In this document: positions 45,661 through 53,511 of the stretch, in pieces
How the letters are laid out: every line of letters begins with the position of its first letter
Position numbering within the stretch: position 1 is the first letter of the stretch
Source of the DNA: Shewanella sp. GD04112
Lineage (GTDB): Bacteria > Pseudomonadota > Gammaproteobacteria > Enterobacterales > Shewanellaceae
NCBI RefSeq assembly: GCF_029835735.1
Contig: NZ_JAOEAL010000001.1
Span: 2,790,001-2,854,000, forward strand
Direction of reading: 5' to 3'
Length of the DNA stretch: 64,000 bases
Notes under the pieces: model-generated
The model's input: only the letters and a program-made list of their open reading frames with translations
The model's database searches: none
What the model was told of the DNA's origin: nothing
Made by a program: the position numbers and the translations under genes

Positions 45661-46465
45661 TTGCTGCCCTCTCGTATAGAGCATGAACCAAAGACATCAA
45701 TACAGGGCCTCTAATCACAATCATCTCCAAATGCTTTGGGTATGAATGCTCATTAGTTGAAGCTTCAGCTAAAGTTTCGACGCAACATGAACTATCAGTT
45801 AAAACCGCTGCGGCCCCAAATTTTGTTTTATATGGGTGGTCAACATTTTTTTGGAATCTTGAGATGATAGCCATTCCAGCTAAATCTCTCTGATCATACA
45901 GCCTTTGCTTTGCACCGTTTAATGACTCCGCAAGTCTAGCCTCATCCTTTGAACTGTCGTCAATTGCGGTTTGCAAAGTGTTTTTGACATTGTTCTCAGA
46001 AAGACGAGCCTTGACCTCGTATATTAATAATTCGTCTTTTCTGGATGGGGTTTCATTCTTTTGCTTAAAACCCAAAACATCTGAACCCTTGGATGACTCA
46101 TTACCAATTATTTTCCGGTCGTAGCGAGTTCTTGGAACATAGTAATCGTGGAGAAACATCAAATAGTCAGCAACCAAAATTTCAGCAAAATCTCCAGCAC
46201 GGATACTTGGTCCAGGGCTTTTAGTTTTATGCGGAAACTTTAGATTTAACAAATAGTCTTTTTTTGTCTGCCCTTCAGGTTTGAGTATCTCTATTTCATC
46301 ATCACTACAATAGTGATTCCTGAAATGCCTTGCCCAGTGTGACATGACCTCTTTATTGGCTACATCGTAAGCGAACTCATATACAGGGACGTTCTCACCT
46401 GTTGAAATAGCGATTACTTCACCAGTATCGTGAAGCCACTGAATATGTTCTTTAGTCCATGGCAT
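45650..46465 (-). CDS. hamA: PD-(D/E)xK nuclease-like protein, HamA/DUF1837-like
   Basis: A 271-residue cytosolic protein. Residues about 90-155 have the order of a PD-(D/E)xK nuclease core: E95 (GDFAEILVADYL), D129 (SKGSDVLGFK) and E150-V-K152 (ELLIYEVKARL). This matches what is known of HamA, the nuclease effector held inactive by the HamB helicase in Hachiman. The residue contexts are not close enough for me to be certain of DUF1837. The start ATG at 46465 lies 75 bases inside the inferred cassette; the Shine-Dalgarno sequence is weak. The stop overlaps hamB. Confidence 0.65.
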   Translation of the reverse strand: MPWTKEHIQWLHDTGEVIAISTGENVPVYEFAYDVANKEVMSHWARHFRNHYCSDDEIEILKPEGQTKKDYLLNLKFPHKTKSPGPSIRAGDFAEILVADYLMFLHDYYVPRTRYDRKIIGNESSKGSDVLGFKQKNETPSRKDELLIYEVKARLSENNVKNTLQTAIDDSSKDEARLAESLNGAKQRLYDQRDLAGMAIISRFQKNVDHPYKTKFGAAAVLTDSSCCVETLAEASTNEHSYPKHLEMIVIRGPVLMSLVHALYERAANEA

Positions 46466-46551
46466 TTGCAGTATACCGAGCCCTTCTACGTTTAATTATT
46501 CGTGTTGACCAGAGTGCCAATCTCGATAGGTGCCGTGTAACATTTTATTAG

Positions 46552-46667
46552 TGCGCATGCGCGTTTATCACGTTAGACCAGTGAAAACGCGCACAGTTAA
46601 CTATCTGTATGCAAAGAACTTATCAGCTTTCTACCAAATACTCCATCTGGAAAAACGCGCATGCGCA
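46552..46667. repeat. 15-bp inverted repeat with palindromic GCGCATGCGC core
   Basis: TGCGCATGCGCGTTT (46552-46566) and its exact reverse complement (46653-46667) flank 86 bases. A third partial copy, AAAACGCGCAC (46584-46594), lies between. No gene is inside. It lies just right of the inferred cassette edge, so it belongs to the host flank. Confidence 0.85.
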
Positions 46668-46906
46668 TTTTCCAAACCTATTATCTAATCCATACTGTTT
46701 ATATATGCATGATTTTAAAAAAATTTATTTGTAGTCAAATGTGAAAATGCTCACAAAGTTAGGATAAAAATTATCATTTTTTAAATATGACTGTATACCT
46801 ATCCAGCCTTTAGTCATCGGTATGAATTGCAATAGTTGAGTTATTAAGGATGAAAATTTTTCGGCAAGAAAGCCTGCTTTTGACTGCACCACAGACAACT
46901 TGTTAA

Positions 46907-47303
46907 CTCACTTTGAGGCATTAAAGCTTTTAGCCAGATGAACAGTTCAATGGTTATTAAAATAGCCATTGTTGCAACAGTGACCGTTGGCGACATGGCC
47001 GCTGTGAACGCGGCATTTACACTTCCATGTGTTGCAGATGCCGCCGCCGAGCCTATAGGGATACTTCTTGTAAAATAAAAGGACGGCGTGTCACTGGGGA
47101 AACAATGACAATTCATCCTACACACCTGACGACAAACTTATCTCGCTTTGGAACAAATGCTTTTTAGCCAGACAAAAACAGTTTAATAGTCGACAAACTG
47201 ACATTGTTGGCACAGTGACCTTATAAAACGAGGATGTTTAAGTAGAAGCCTCAGGGATGCTTCTACTTAAAAAAACGGCGGCGTGTCACAGGAGAAACAC
47301 AGC
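46907..47303. repeat. Diverged direct repeat of about 170-200 bp
   Basis: Copy A (about 46907-47108) and copy B (about 47131-47303) share blocks in the same order: a CTTTTAGCCAGA box, ATTGTTG-CACAGTGACC, GCCTNNAGGGATNCTTCT, and GGCGTGTCAC-GG-GAAACA. Copy A carries about 38 extra bases in the middle. Copy B contains a hairpin (AAGTAGAAGC / GCTTCTACTT). No credible protein is encoded. The whole gap 46466-47407 otherwise holds nothing that I recognise. Confidence 0.65.
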
Positions 47304-47407
47304 CATGCCTATCACGCGATAAAGAATTACGCTTTCTGGCTTCGATTAATTGCACCGCATCCAACCGTACTTAAGCCTTAAATCCTTCCCAACGCATTTG
47401 TTGCTGG

Positions 47408-47908
47408 CTAATTTGTTTTTCCAGCTAACTGATCTAATAAGGCATCCATACTCTGTTCGAGTAGATCGAGGACTAATTCGAATCCTTGCGTACCACCGTA
47501 ATAGGGATCCGGTACTTCATCCGTGTCGCAATCACCGTAGGACAACATCAGCTTTAATTTGTATTGATATTCGGGTGGGCAACGGCGGCGTAAATCCGCG
47601 AGGTTGCTATTATCTGCCGCTAAAATAAGATCGAAATGCTCAAAATCGGCATCAATCACTTGTCTTGCGCGCATGCCGTCGAAACTCAAACCGCGTTTTT
47701 TACCTGCCGCCATCGAGCGACTGTCGGGGTTATCCCCTTGGTGATAACCAATAGTACCCGCCGAATCGACTTCGATATTAAGACGGCGTTCGCGAATTTT
47801 AGCGCGGCAAACGGCCTCGGCGGTGGGCGAACGACAAATATTGCCCATGCAGACCATTAAGATACGTCGTACATGCTGCTCTTTTGCTAACGCTTTATCT
47901 TCTAACAA
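47408..47908 (-). CDS. Low molecular weight protein-tyrosine phosphatase
   Basis: A 166-residue cytosolic phosphatase. P-loop C-x5-R is C20-MGNIC-R26 followed by SPTAEAV, and the general-acid loop is VPDPYYGG. Low-molecular-weight PTPs act on phosphotyrosine of kinases or small substrates. The likely start is TTG at 47908 with AGAGGA 7 bases upstream; the protein fold would be complete from about residue 13. The upstream membrane-protein gene ends 20 bases before it on the same strand. Confidence 0.92.
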   Translation of the reverse strand: MLEDKALAKEQHVRRILMVCMGNICRSPTAEAVCRAKIRERRLNIEVDSAGTIGYHQGDNPDSRSMAAGKKRGLSFDGMRARQVIDADFEHFDLILAADNSNLADLRRRCPPEYQYKLKLMLSYGDCDTDEVPDPYYGGTQGFELVLDLLEQSMDALLDQLAGKTN

Positions 47909-47928
47909 CTTAACATCCTCTCGTGTTA

Positions 47929-48951
47929 CTACTTAGCTGTTGATGCCATCTGTCCAAAGGCGGGGGAAATACATTTTTTGACTTCAAAATGGTAACCATA
48001 CTGCTCATGGGCAGACTCGGTGATTTCCAATATTTCATAGTCATTTAGCTCAATCACCACTGAGTCGGCCAATTTATCACAACGACTGCGACCATCGGCT
48101 TCAAATTTATAGGCAAATAAGGCAATTAAATCTCGGATCCCTTTGTAATAACTATGACCAAAGGCCTTAAGTGTCTCGGTGGTGTCGGTTTGATTGGGTT
48201 GCTGCGAGAGTTCAGTTCCCGCTTGTTCAATACTATCCTCGGCTTTGAGAATAGTTTCGCCTTCATTAACCACCCGTTTATCGAGCGAATCATGTTTTAA
48301 CGCTTGGGTTTTCTTAGCTAAATCCCCTACCCAGTTTTCACCATCGGTAATCGCAACTAGGTTTAATAACAACACCACAGACAGAATCATCCGCACCAGC
48401 GCGGTTGTCACCACAAATCGTTTTTTACTGCCTTGCTGCTTGGCTTCGAGTCCTAAAATCCGCAATCCGATATGGAAAAACAAATAGCAAGGGATCACCA
48501 ATTGCAGCAGGAGTAAGGCAAGGATGGAGATACACACAAACCAAATCGGCAGATACAGCAGAATGGCAAAGTTATGGGTGTAGGACAAATGCGAGGCCGA
48601 TACACCGGTGATTTCGTTCACGACACTGCCGCTGGCCGCGAGGGCGAAGTTTGCAATAACCGCATAAAACAGCAGGAAAATAGCTTTGCCCGCTAGCGTA
48701 TGCCAAGCCATGGCAAATCTGGGCCAAAACTCAATAATCAAGGCAACAGCGGTGATGATGGCGGCTATCCAAATTTCGGGCTGGAATAGCATTAACGCCA
48801 GTAACGCTAACAGGTAACAACGCTGGGCAAGATTTAAGCTCAGCCAAAATTGCTTAAGTGTCACGAATGGATGTTTAAGCCATTTAGGCACAGTCAAGGC
48901 TTGCTGCACACGCTGCTTCCAAAGGGTTAATCCATGTTGACTGTCGACCAA
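47929..48951 (-). CDS. Multi-pass membrane protein of unknown function
   Basis: 340 residues with hydrophobic segments around 43-75, 88-110, 130-165 and 185-205, then a soluble C-terminal domain of about 130 residues with Cys residues (RSRCDKLADSV, VKKCISPAFG). I do not recognise the family. The start is TTG at 48951, set by GGAG 6 bases upstream. It shares direction with the phosphatase gene. Confidence 0.7.
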   Translation of the reverse strand: MVDSQHGLTLWKQRVQQALTVPKWLKHPFVTLKQFWLSLNLAQRCYLLALLALMLFQPEIWIAAIITAVALIIEFWPRFAMAWHTLAGKAIFLLFYAVIANFALAASGSVVNEITGVSASHLSYTHNFAILLYLPIWFVCISILALLLLQLVIPCYLFFHIGLRILGLEAKQQGSKKRFVVTTALVRMILSVVLLLNLVAITDGENWVGDLAKKTQALKHDSLDKRVVNEGETILKAEDSIEQAGTELSQQPNQTDTTETLKAFGHSYYKGIRDLIALFAYKFEADGRSRCDKLADSVVIELNDYEILEITESAHEQYGYHFEVKKCISPAFGQMASTAK

Positions 48952-49052
48952 AACTCACTCCTTGATTTGATTGCCCATTAATAATCAATACGATACTCGG
49001 CAAAACGATTGTTAAGCATTCGATCTTTATCAAAATTCAACAATTTCGCAAC

Positions 49053-49967
49053 CTATTCTTTATCCTCTGGCGGTATGTCGCTTCTTATCCGCAAGAAGCT
49101 CGCAAAGCGCGGTAAGCCATTGACGGTTAATCCAAGATATTTGTAAGTGATAAGCGTGCCAATTGCGGGCGGATGCTGACGCTCGGCCAAGCTAAAACCC
49201 GTGCCAATACTAAAGACACGGCCATCTGCGGTTTGCACTCTCAATGACCCCAGTTGCCCAGCAAATTGCCCTTTACCCGCAATATGCCCAATCACTTTGG
49301 CCTCGGCATCTAAATAGGGCTTTAACTTCATCACGTTAGGATTACGACCCGGCATATATAACGCCGTGCGTCGATGCAAGATTAAGCCTTCACCGCCTTG
49401 CGCCACTATAGTGTCTAATGTCTGGTAGAGCGCCTCGACACTTTCTATGCTCACTTGCTTAATCACTTGCAGGTAAACCGATTTACCTGCAAGCAAAGTT
49501 TGCATCTGCTGATACCGCGCTTCAAAGCTTCCTTTTGCCTTGGGTAAATCAAACACCATAAAACGCACATTCTGCCACTCGCTCTCATTCGCTGATGCTT
49601 GGCGGATAAGGCCAGATATGGCTTCAAATCGCCCTCGCCCGATCCATAACTCACCGTCCATTGGGCTGGTCGGAAAATCCGCAGTAAACCAACGTGGCGC
49701 TAAGATGGGATTCCCCTGACGAGTCACTAAACGTTTTCCATCCCAATAACCGCGCACACCATCGAGTTTTTCGCTGACGAGAAAATCACTGATATGGGCA
49801 CTATTCTCCTTTGAAAACTCAGTCGCTAATTGAATATTCGGCGCTTGGGGATTGGCGTAACTCACGGCCATGAATAAAGCGCAAATTCCGCAGTAATTTC
49901 CGAATAAAACAGCGAAACGCAGCACAAATGCAAATGTTAAAAAAGGTAAGCGAGTTGTAAGAGTCAT
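49053..49967 (-). CDS. ligE: Minimal ATP-dependent DNA ligase, exported (LigE type)
   Basis: Seals nicks in DNA using ATP. 304 residues: an N-terminal hydrophobic signal-like segment (about 13-38, ending AVSYANPQ), then only the adenylation and OB domains. Motif I is EKLDGVRGYWDG (nucleophile K67), motif III MVFDLP, motif IV GGEGLILHR and motif V VMKLKPYLD. Small ligases with a signal peptide are known in Vibrio, Neisseria and Shewanella and are thought to act on DNA in the periplasm, perhaps in uptake. Housekeeping LigA is NAD-dependent and is a different protein. Confidence 0.9.
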   Translation of the reverse strand: MTLTTRLPFLTFAFVLRFAVLFGNYCGICALFMAVSYANPQAPNIQLATEFSKENSAHISDFLVSEKLDGVRGYWDGKRLVTRQGNPILAPRWFTADFPTSPMDGELWIGRGRFEAISGLIRQASANESEWQNVRFMVFDLPKAKGSFEARYQQMQTLLAGKSVYLQVIKQVSIESVEALYQTLDTIVAQGGEGLILHRRTALYMPGRNPNVMKLKPYLDAEAKVIGHIAGKGQFAGQLGSLRVQTADGRVFSIGTGFSLAERQHPPAIGTLITYKYLGLTVNGLPRFASFLRIRSDIPPEDKE

Positions 49968-50219
49968 TCCTTTGCCTCTTCAATAAAGCGGTATGGAATT
50001 TCAAGCTTAGCCGTAAGCCTGAGCGACGGCGAATCCTGCAATGCCCCACTAACACCCTAGCAGGACTGCGAATTTGTCGGCTTAGCTATTTATACGCTGG
50101 GGTTATCGGGCTATACTGCGGCCTCTTTTTTAAGCTCGTTCAAATGTTAACACGCGAGTCGTAGGCGATTTGAATGGGTAAAAGCTTCGCGAACAATCGC
50201 CCAAGTCGATGGAATTATT

Positions 50220-50591
50220 ATGAAACCAGCAAACAACCACGGTATTAAACGCATCTTTAGAGCGACGGGATTTTCGATGAAGGGCTTAAAAGCCGCTTGG
50301 ATCCACGAAGCCGCTTTTAGACAGGAATTGATGCTGGCCGTAGTCATGCTACCAATCGCCCTGTTGGTCGATATCAGTACCATGGAACGACTAATGCTGA
50401 TCTTAACCTTGTTTATCGTGTTGATTGTGGAGCTATTGAACTCGGCGATTGAAGCCGTGGTTGACCGTGTTGGCAGTGAAATCCATCACCTCAGTGGGCA
50501 AGCAAAAGATATCGCCTCCGCCGCTGTGTTTATGAGCCTAGCGCTCTGCGGTATTACTTGGCTTGTCGTACTGCTACCGCTAGTTATTTAA
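50220..50591 (+). CDS. dgkA: Diacylglycerol kinase
   Basis: A 123-residue inner-membrane enzyme that recycles diacylglycerol to phosphatidic acid. Three hydrophobic helices. The family motifs AAWIHEAAFRQELML and ELLNSAIEAVVDRVGSEIH carry the catalytic and nucleotide-binding residues. It is divergent from ligE and followed by a strong terminator. Confidence 0.96.
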   Translation: MKPANNHGIKRIFRATGFSMKGLKAAWIHEAAFRQELMLAVVMLPIALLVDISTMERLMLILTLFIVLIVELLNSAIEAVVDRVGSEIHHLSGQAKDIASAAVFMSLALCGITWLVVLLPLVI

Positions 50592-50689
50592 TACGCTGTT
50601 GATTTTATGCCTGTTATGTAGCGCAGTCTTTAACGAGCGCTTTTATCTGGCAAAGCCAAGTATCACTTATTAGCCGTTTGTTCTGCTGC

Positions 50690-50728
50690 AAAAAACGCCT
50701 TTGGATTAGCATCTAAAGGCGTTTTTTA
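50690..50728. terminator. Bidirectional terminator between dgkA and hdfR
   Basis: The stem AAAAACGCCTTT / AAAGGCGTTTTTT with a loop of about 12 bases, A-run left and T-run right, between convergent genes. Confidence 0.85.
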
Positions 50729-50759
50729 TGCGGCATTTTTTATGTATCGCTTTAACTGA

Positions 50760-51617
50760 TTAGCGATTTTCCGCTGACTTATCGGCTAAAAAGCCAATCG
50801 CTTGTTTGATTTGTTCTAAGCGGTCATTCTCGGCCCAATAGGCAACATACACGCTGCGTGAAATGGGGCTCGCTCCTGAAACTAAATGTAACTCGCCGCG
50901 ATTCAACAATGGCTGAACCAAATGCTCGGGTAAAAACGCGCAGCCACCGTTATTCAAGATAAAATCCAAGGCGATACGTGCCGAACTGGTATGTAAAGTC
51001 GGCACGGGTAAGGCGGCGTATTCCTGCGCATGCAGGATATTAAAGGCCGTCCCCCAATCCACTTTGACATATTGTCCGGCCTGCACCGCATTCACCCCCA
51101 CATCCATGGTCTTGGACACCAATAGAAGATTAATTTGGCCTAATTGCACCAGCTCGAATTGGTCGAGTTTGGGTGGGTCGAAGGAAATCGCCAAATCAAG
51201 GGTGCGGTCCATCAATTGCCGTGTCATCACAGTTAATGGCAACACTTCGGTCCGCAGGGCAACGCCGGGTAATCCCACATGCAAATGCTGTAAATGCCCT
51301 TGCAAATAGGCATCCCAAATATTTGGTCCCGCGCCAATGGCGAGTTGAGTCGATTGTAACTGACTGAGGGAGACATCCTGCTTGGCGCGCTCCCAAGCGG
51401 TTAATACCGCTTCAGCATGTCCAAGCATACGTTCGCCCGCTGGCGTGGGCTGAATATTGTTGCGTTGGCGCTCAAACAAAGCGACGCCAAGAATGCTTTC
51501 AAGCTGCTTGACCCGAAAGCTCACCGCACTGCGGGTAAGGTATAGATTTTCCGCGGCCTTGCCAAAATGACGGGTACGGGAGACTTCCAAAAAGGTCTTA
51601 AGTAAATCGGTATCCAT
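50760..51617 (-). CDS. hdfR: LysR-type regulator HdfR
   Basis: 285 residues. The N-terminus (DTDLLKTFLEVSRTRHFGKA, then ENLYLTRSAVSFRVKQLE) is nearly that of E. coli HdfR, a regulator first described for flagellar master genes. A LysR substrate-binding domain follows. It is divergent from maoP exactly as in E. coli. A 16-bp palindrome in the 108-base gap may be its operator. Confidence 0.92.
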   Translation of the reverse strand: MDTDLLKTFLEVSRTRHFGKAAENLYLTRSAVSFRVKQLESILGVALFERQRNNIQPTPAGERMLGHAEAVLTAWERAKQDVSLSQLQSTQLAIGAGPNIWDAYLQGHLQHLHVGLPGVALRTEVLPLTVMTRQLMDRTLDLAISFDPPKLDQFELVQLGQINLLLVSKTMDVGVNAVQAGQYVKVDWGTAFNILHAQEYAALPVPTLHTSSARIALDFILNNGGCAFLPEHLVQPLLNRGELHLVSGASPISRSVYVAYWAENDRLEQIKQAIGFLADKSAENR

Positions 51618-51648
51618 AAAAATTCTTGACCAACATTGGCAAATTTTT

Positions 51649-51664
51649 TTGATTTATAAATCAA
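51649..51664. promoter_or_regulatory. 16-bp perfect palindrome between hdfR and maoP
   Basis: TTGATTTATAAATCAA, a perfect 16-base palindrome between the two divergent starts. TTGGC and TAGCCAA flank it on the two sides. It could be the HdfR operator or the counterpart of maoS, the site that MaoP needs in E. coli. Confidence 0.6.
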
Positions 51665-51725
51665 TAATACTAGCCAATACTCCAGTTGCAAATCTTTGTA
51701 TATCAAAAACTAGAAGGTAACAGCC

Positions 51726-52178
51726 ATGTCTGAACAGTCTTTTTCAAACGCTAACAAGGGTTCTGAGACGGTGAACGGCTCAGCTGCCAGCTTTGTATCC
51801 CATAAACGTTTTTATGATGATACAAATTTCCCGAAAGGTTTTAAGCGCAGTGGCGACTTCACCAGTAAAGAAGCCGAACTACTTGAAATACATGGTCATG
51901 CCATGAAAAATCTCGACGAAGGCAAGACACTCCCCGTCACCGCCGATGAAGCGCAATTTGTCGAAGTCATCAAAGGAAACATCGCTCCCAGTAGCTTGTT
52001 AGAGCAGATCTGGTTAAAGTACCGCAAACTCGCCCTAGGTAAACCCTTTTATGCCGTGGTTGGCACAGTACATTTGCCCCCCACTAAGCCTGAGGCCGAG
52101 CCCGAAGCGGCATTCGATGTGGATGTCGAAATTGACGATGATGTTCAGGATGAAGCTGAACCCGAGGATAAAGAATGA
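51726..52178 (+). CDS. maoP: Macrodomain Ori organisation protein MaoP
   Basis: A 150-residue homologue of E. coli MaoP/YifE, which structures the Ori macrodomain of the chromosome together with the site maoS. Conserved block: KRFYDDTNFPKGFKRSGDF, then TSKEAELLEIHGHAMKNLD and WLKYRKLALGKPFYAVVG. The C-terminus is a long acidic tail not present in E. coli. Divergent from hdfR. A RimK-like gene follows after 20 bases. Confidence 0.9.
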   Translation: MSEQSFSNANKGSETVNGSAASFVSHKRFYDDTNFPKGFKRSGDFTSKEAELLEIHGHAMKNLDEGKTLPVTADEAQFVEVIKGNIAPSSLLEQIWLKYRKLALGKPFYAVVGTVHLPPTKPEAEPEAAFDVDVEIDDDVQDEAEPEDKE

Positions 52179-52198
52179 AAATGAAGGTTTGCGATTAA

Positions 52199-53215
52199 AT
52201 GCGTGGGTGGATTTTATATAAAGAAACCGCGACTCAGCTAAAACCTGAATTGTATGAAATTGAACGTCTATTGGCAGCAGCCAAGGCCGACAATATTGAG
52301 TTAGAAGTGTATGCTCCGGATGAGTTCGATCTCACCGTGACGAGAGAAGACAACAAGAGTATTTTGTTAAACGGTCAACCCGTTGAATTACCCGATTTTA
52401 TCATCCCGAGAATGGGCTCCGGCACCACTTACTTTGCGTTGGCGATCATTCGCCATTTAGAACGCTTAGGGGTGTACTGCTTAAATCCATCAAAAGCCAT
52501 TGAAATCGTTAAAGATAAACTCTTTTCCCAGCAATTACTGGCCGAGAAGAATTTACCCACGCCCAAAACCATGTTGGTGAAGTTCCCCGTCGATATCGAA
52601 CTGGTTGAACGCCATTTAGGTTTTCCCGTGGTGATTAAAACCCTCTCGGGCTCTCAGGGTAGCGGCGTATTTTTGTCCCATAAGGCCCGCGAATTTGATG
52701 ATTTAATGCAATTAATCGAAGCGACCAATAAAAACGCCAACATTATTTTGCAGGAGTTTATCGCCAACAGCCACGGCCGCGATCTCAGGGTATTTACCAT
52801 TGGTGGACGCGTAGCCGGCTGCTATGAGCGCCGTGGGCAAGAAGACAGCTTTAAAGCCAATGTCAGCGCGGGAGGTTCGGCGCGCCCCTTCGAGATCACA
52901 CCTGAAATCGAATGGCTGGCGACACAAACCGCTAATATTCTGGATTTAGATGTTGCGGGTATCGATTTGTTATTCGATAACGGCCACTACAAAATCTGTG
53001 AAGCCAACTCATCCCCTGGTTTCGAGGGTCTAGAATCTTGCTTAAACGTGGATATTGCTGCACAAATCCTGCATTTTATCCGCATCCGTTTAGGCATGTT
53101 TAACAAGGACGAGAAAAGCAGCGAGTCAACACCCGCTCAAATGGCAGAGCCAGAAGTGAACACCGCGACGAATACCAGCGCCTCGACACCTACCGCTAAC
53201 ACGCATAGCAAGTGA
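52199..53215 (+). CDS. RimK family ATP-grasp ligase (alpha-L-glutamate ligase-like)
   Basis: A 338-residue ATP-grasp enzyme that should form an amide bond between a carboxylate and an amino group, using ATP. Motifs: PDFIIPRMGSGTTYFALAII, FPVVIKTLSGSQGSGVFL, ILQEFIANSHGRDLRVFTIGG and YKICEANSSPGFEGLE. The C-terminal 40 residues are Ser/Thr/Ala-rich and probably disordered. It is close to RimK, but the acceptor could also be another protein or peptide. Co-transcribed with maoP. Confidence 0.88.
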   Translation: MRGWILYKETATQLKPELYEIERLLAAAKADNIELEVYAPDEFDLTVTREDNKSILLNGQPVELPDFIIPRMGSGTTYFALAIIRHLERLGVYCLNPSKAIEIVKDKLFSQQLLAEKNLPTPKTMLVKFPVDIELVERHLGFPVVIKTLSGSQGSGVFLSHKAREFDDLMQLIEATNKNANIILQEFIANSHGRDLRVFTIGGRVAGCYERRGQEDSFKANVSAGGSARPFEITPEIEWLATQTANILDLDVAGIDLLFDNGHYKICEANSSPGFEGLESCLNVDIAAQILHFIRIRLGMFNKDEKSSESTPAQMAEPEVNTATNTSASTPTANTHSK

Positions 53216-53239
53216 TGCTGCATCCTTAAGCTCTTATCT

Positions 53240-53270
53240 GCGGCCCAGTCTTTACTGGGCCGCATTTTTT
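53240..53270 (+). terminator. Terminator of maoP-RimK-like operon
   Basis: TGCGGCCCAGT pairs with ACTGGGCCGCA around a CTTT-type loop, followed by TTTTT. Confidence 0.9.
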
Positions 53271-53511
53271 GGCCTGATTATACATTTTCGTCACAAATCA
53301 CTGGGATGCAAATTACCGTGATCCGCCCCACAAGCTCATCATACCAAGCTTATTAGCCGTACTACTTTTGTTTTAAATCACAAAACACGGCAATTTATAA
53401 AACATTTTATTCACATTTTGAAATTTGCTGTTACACTCCAAATGTCCATGGCTTATGGCACAAAAGTCTGATGTTATCGCTGGATATAATAAGAAGAATA
53501 CTGGAGTAACG

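Larger units (their letters stand above)
42482..46540 (-). mobile_element. Putative 4.06-kb integron-type gene cassette carrying hamA-hamB
   Basis: The edges are inferred from the G/TT exchange point of integrase: on the minus strand G|TTACAC upstream of hamA (fwd 46541/46540) and G|TTACCC at the end of the attC-like site (fwd 42482/42481). If the element is closed into a circle, its attC would gain R' GTTACAC, the exact complement of R'' GTGTAAC. The match extends to 11 bases (GCCGTGTAACA, fwd 46532-46542, inverted at 42539-42549). The cassette has a 75-base leader and a 6-base 3' gap, as compact as normal cassettes, but is unusually long and has two genes. No integrase gene lies in the window. 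Confidence 0.6.

Noticed and set aside
42539..46542. 11-bp inverted repeat (TGTTACACGGC / GCCGTGTAACA) as ends of a transposon around hamAB
   Set aside because: There is no transposase and no target duplication at the edges. One copy is the R'' arm of an attC-like fold and the other is the complementary cassette start, so the integron explanation covers it better.
46844..47125. 93-codon minus-strand frame in the repeat region
   Set aside because: It lies across repeat copy A, has no recognisable domain, and no equivalent frame is kept in copy B.
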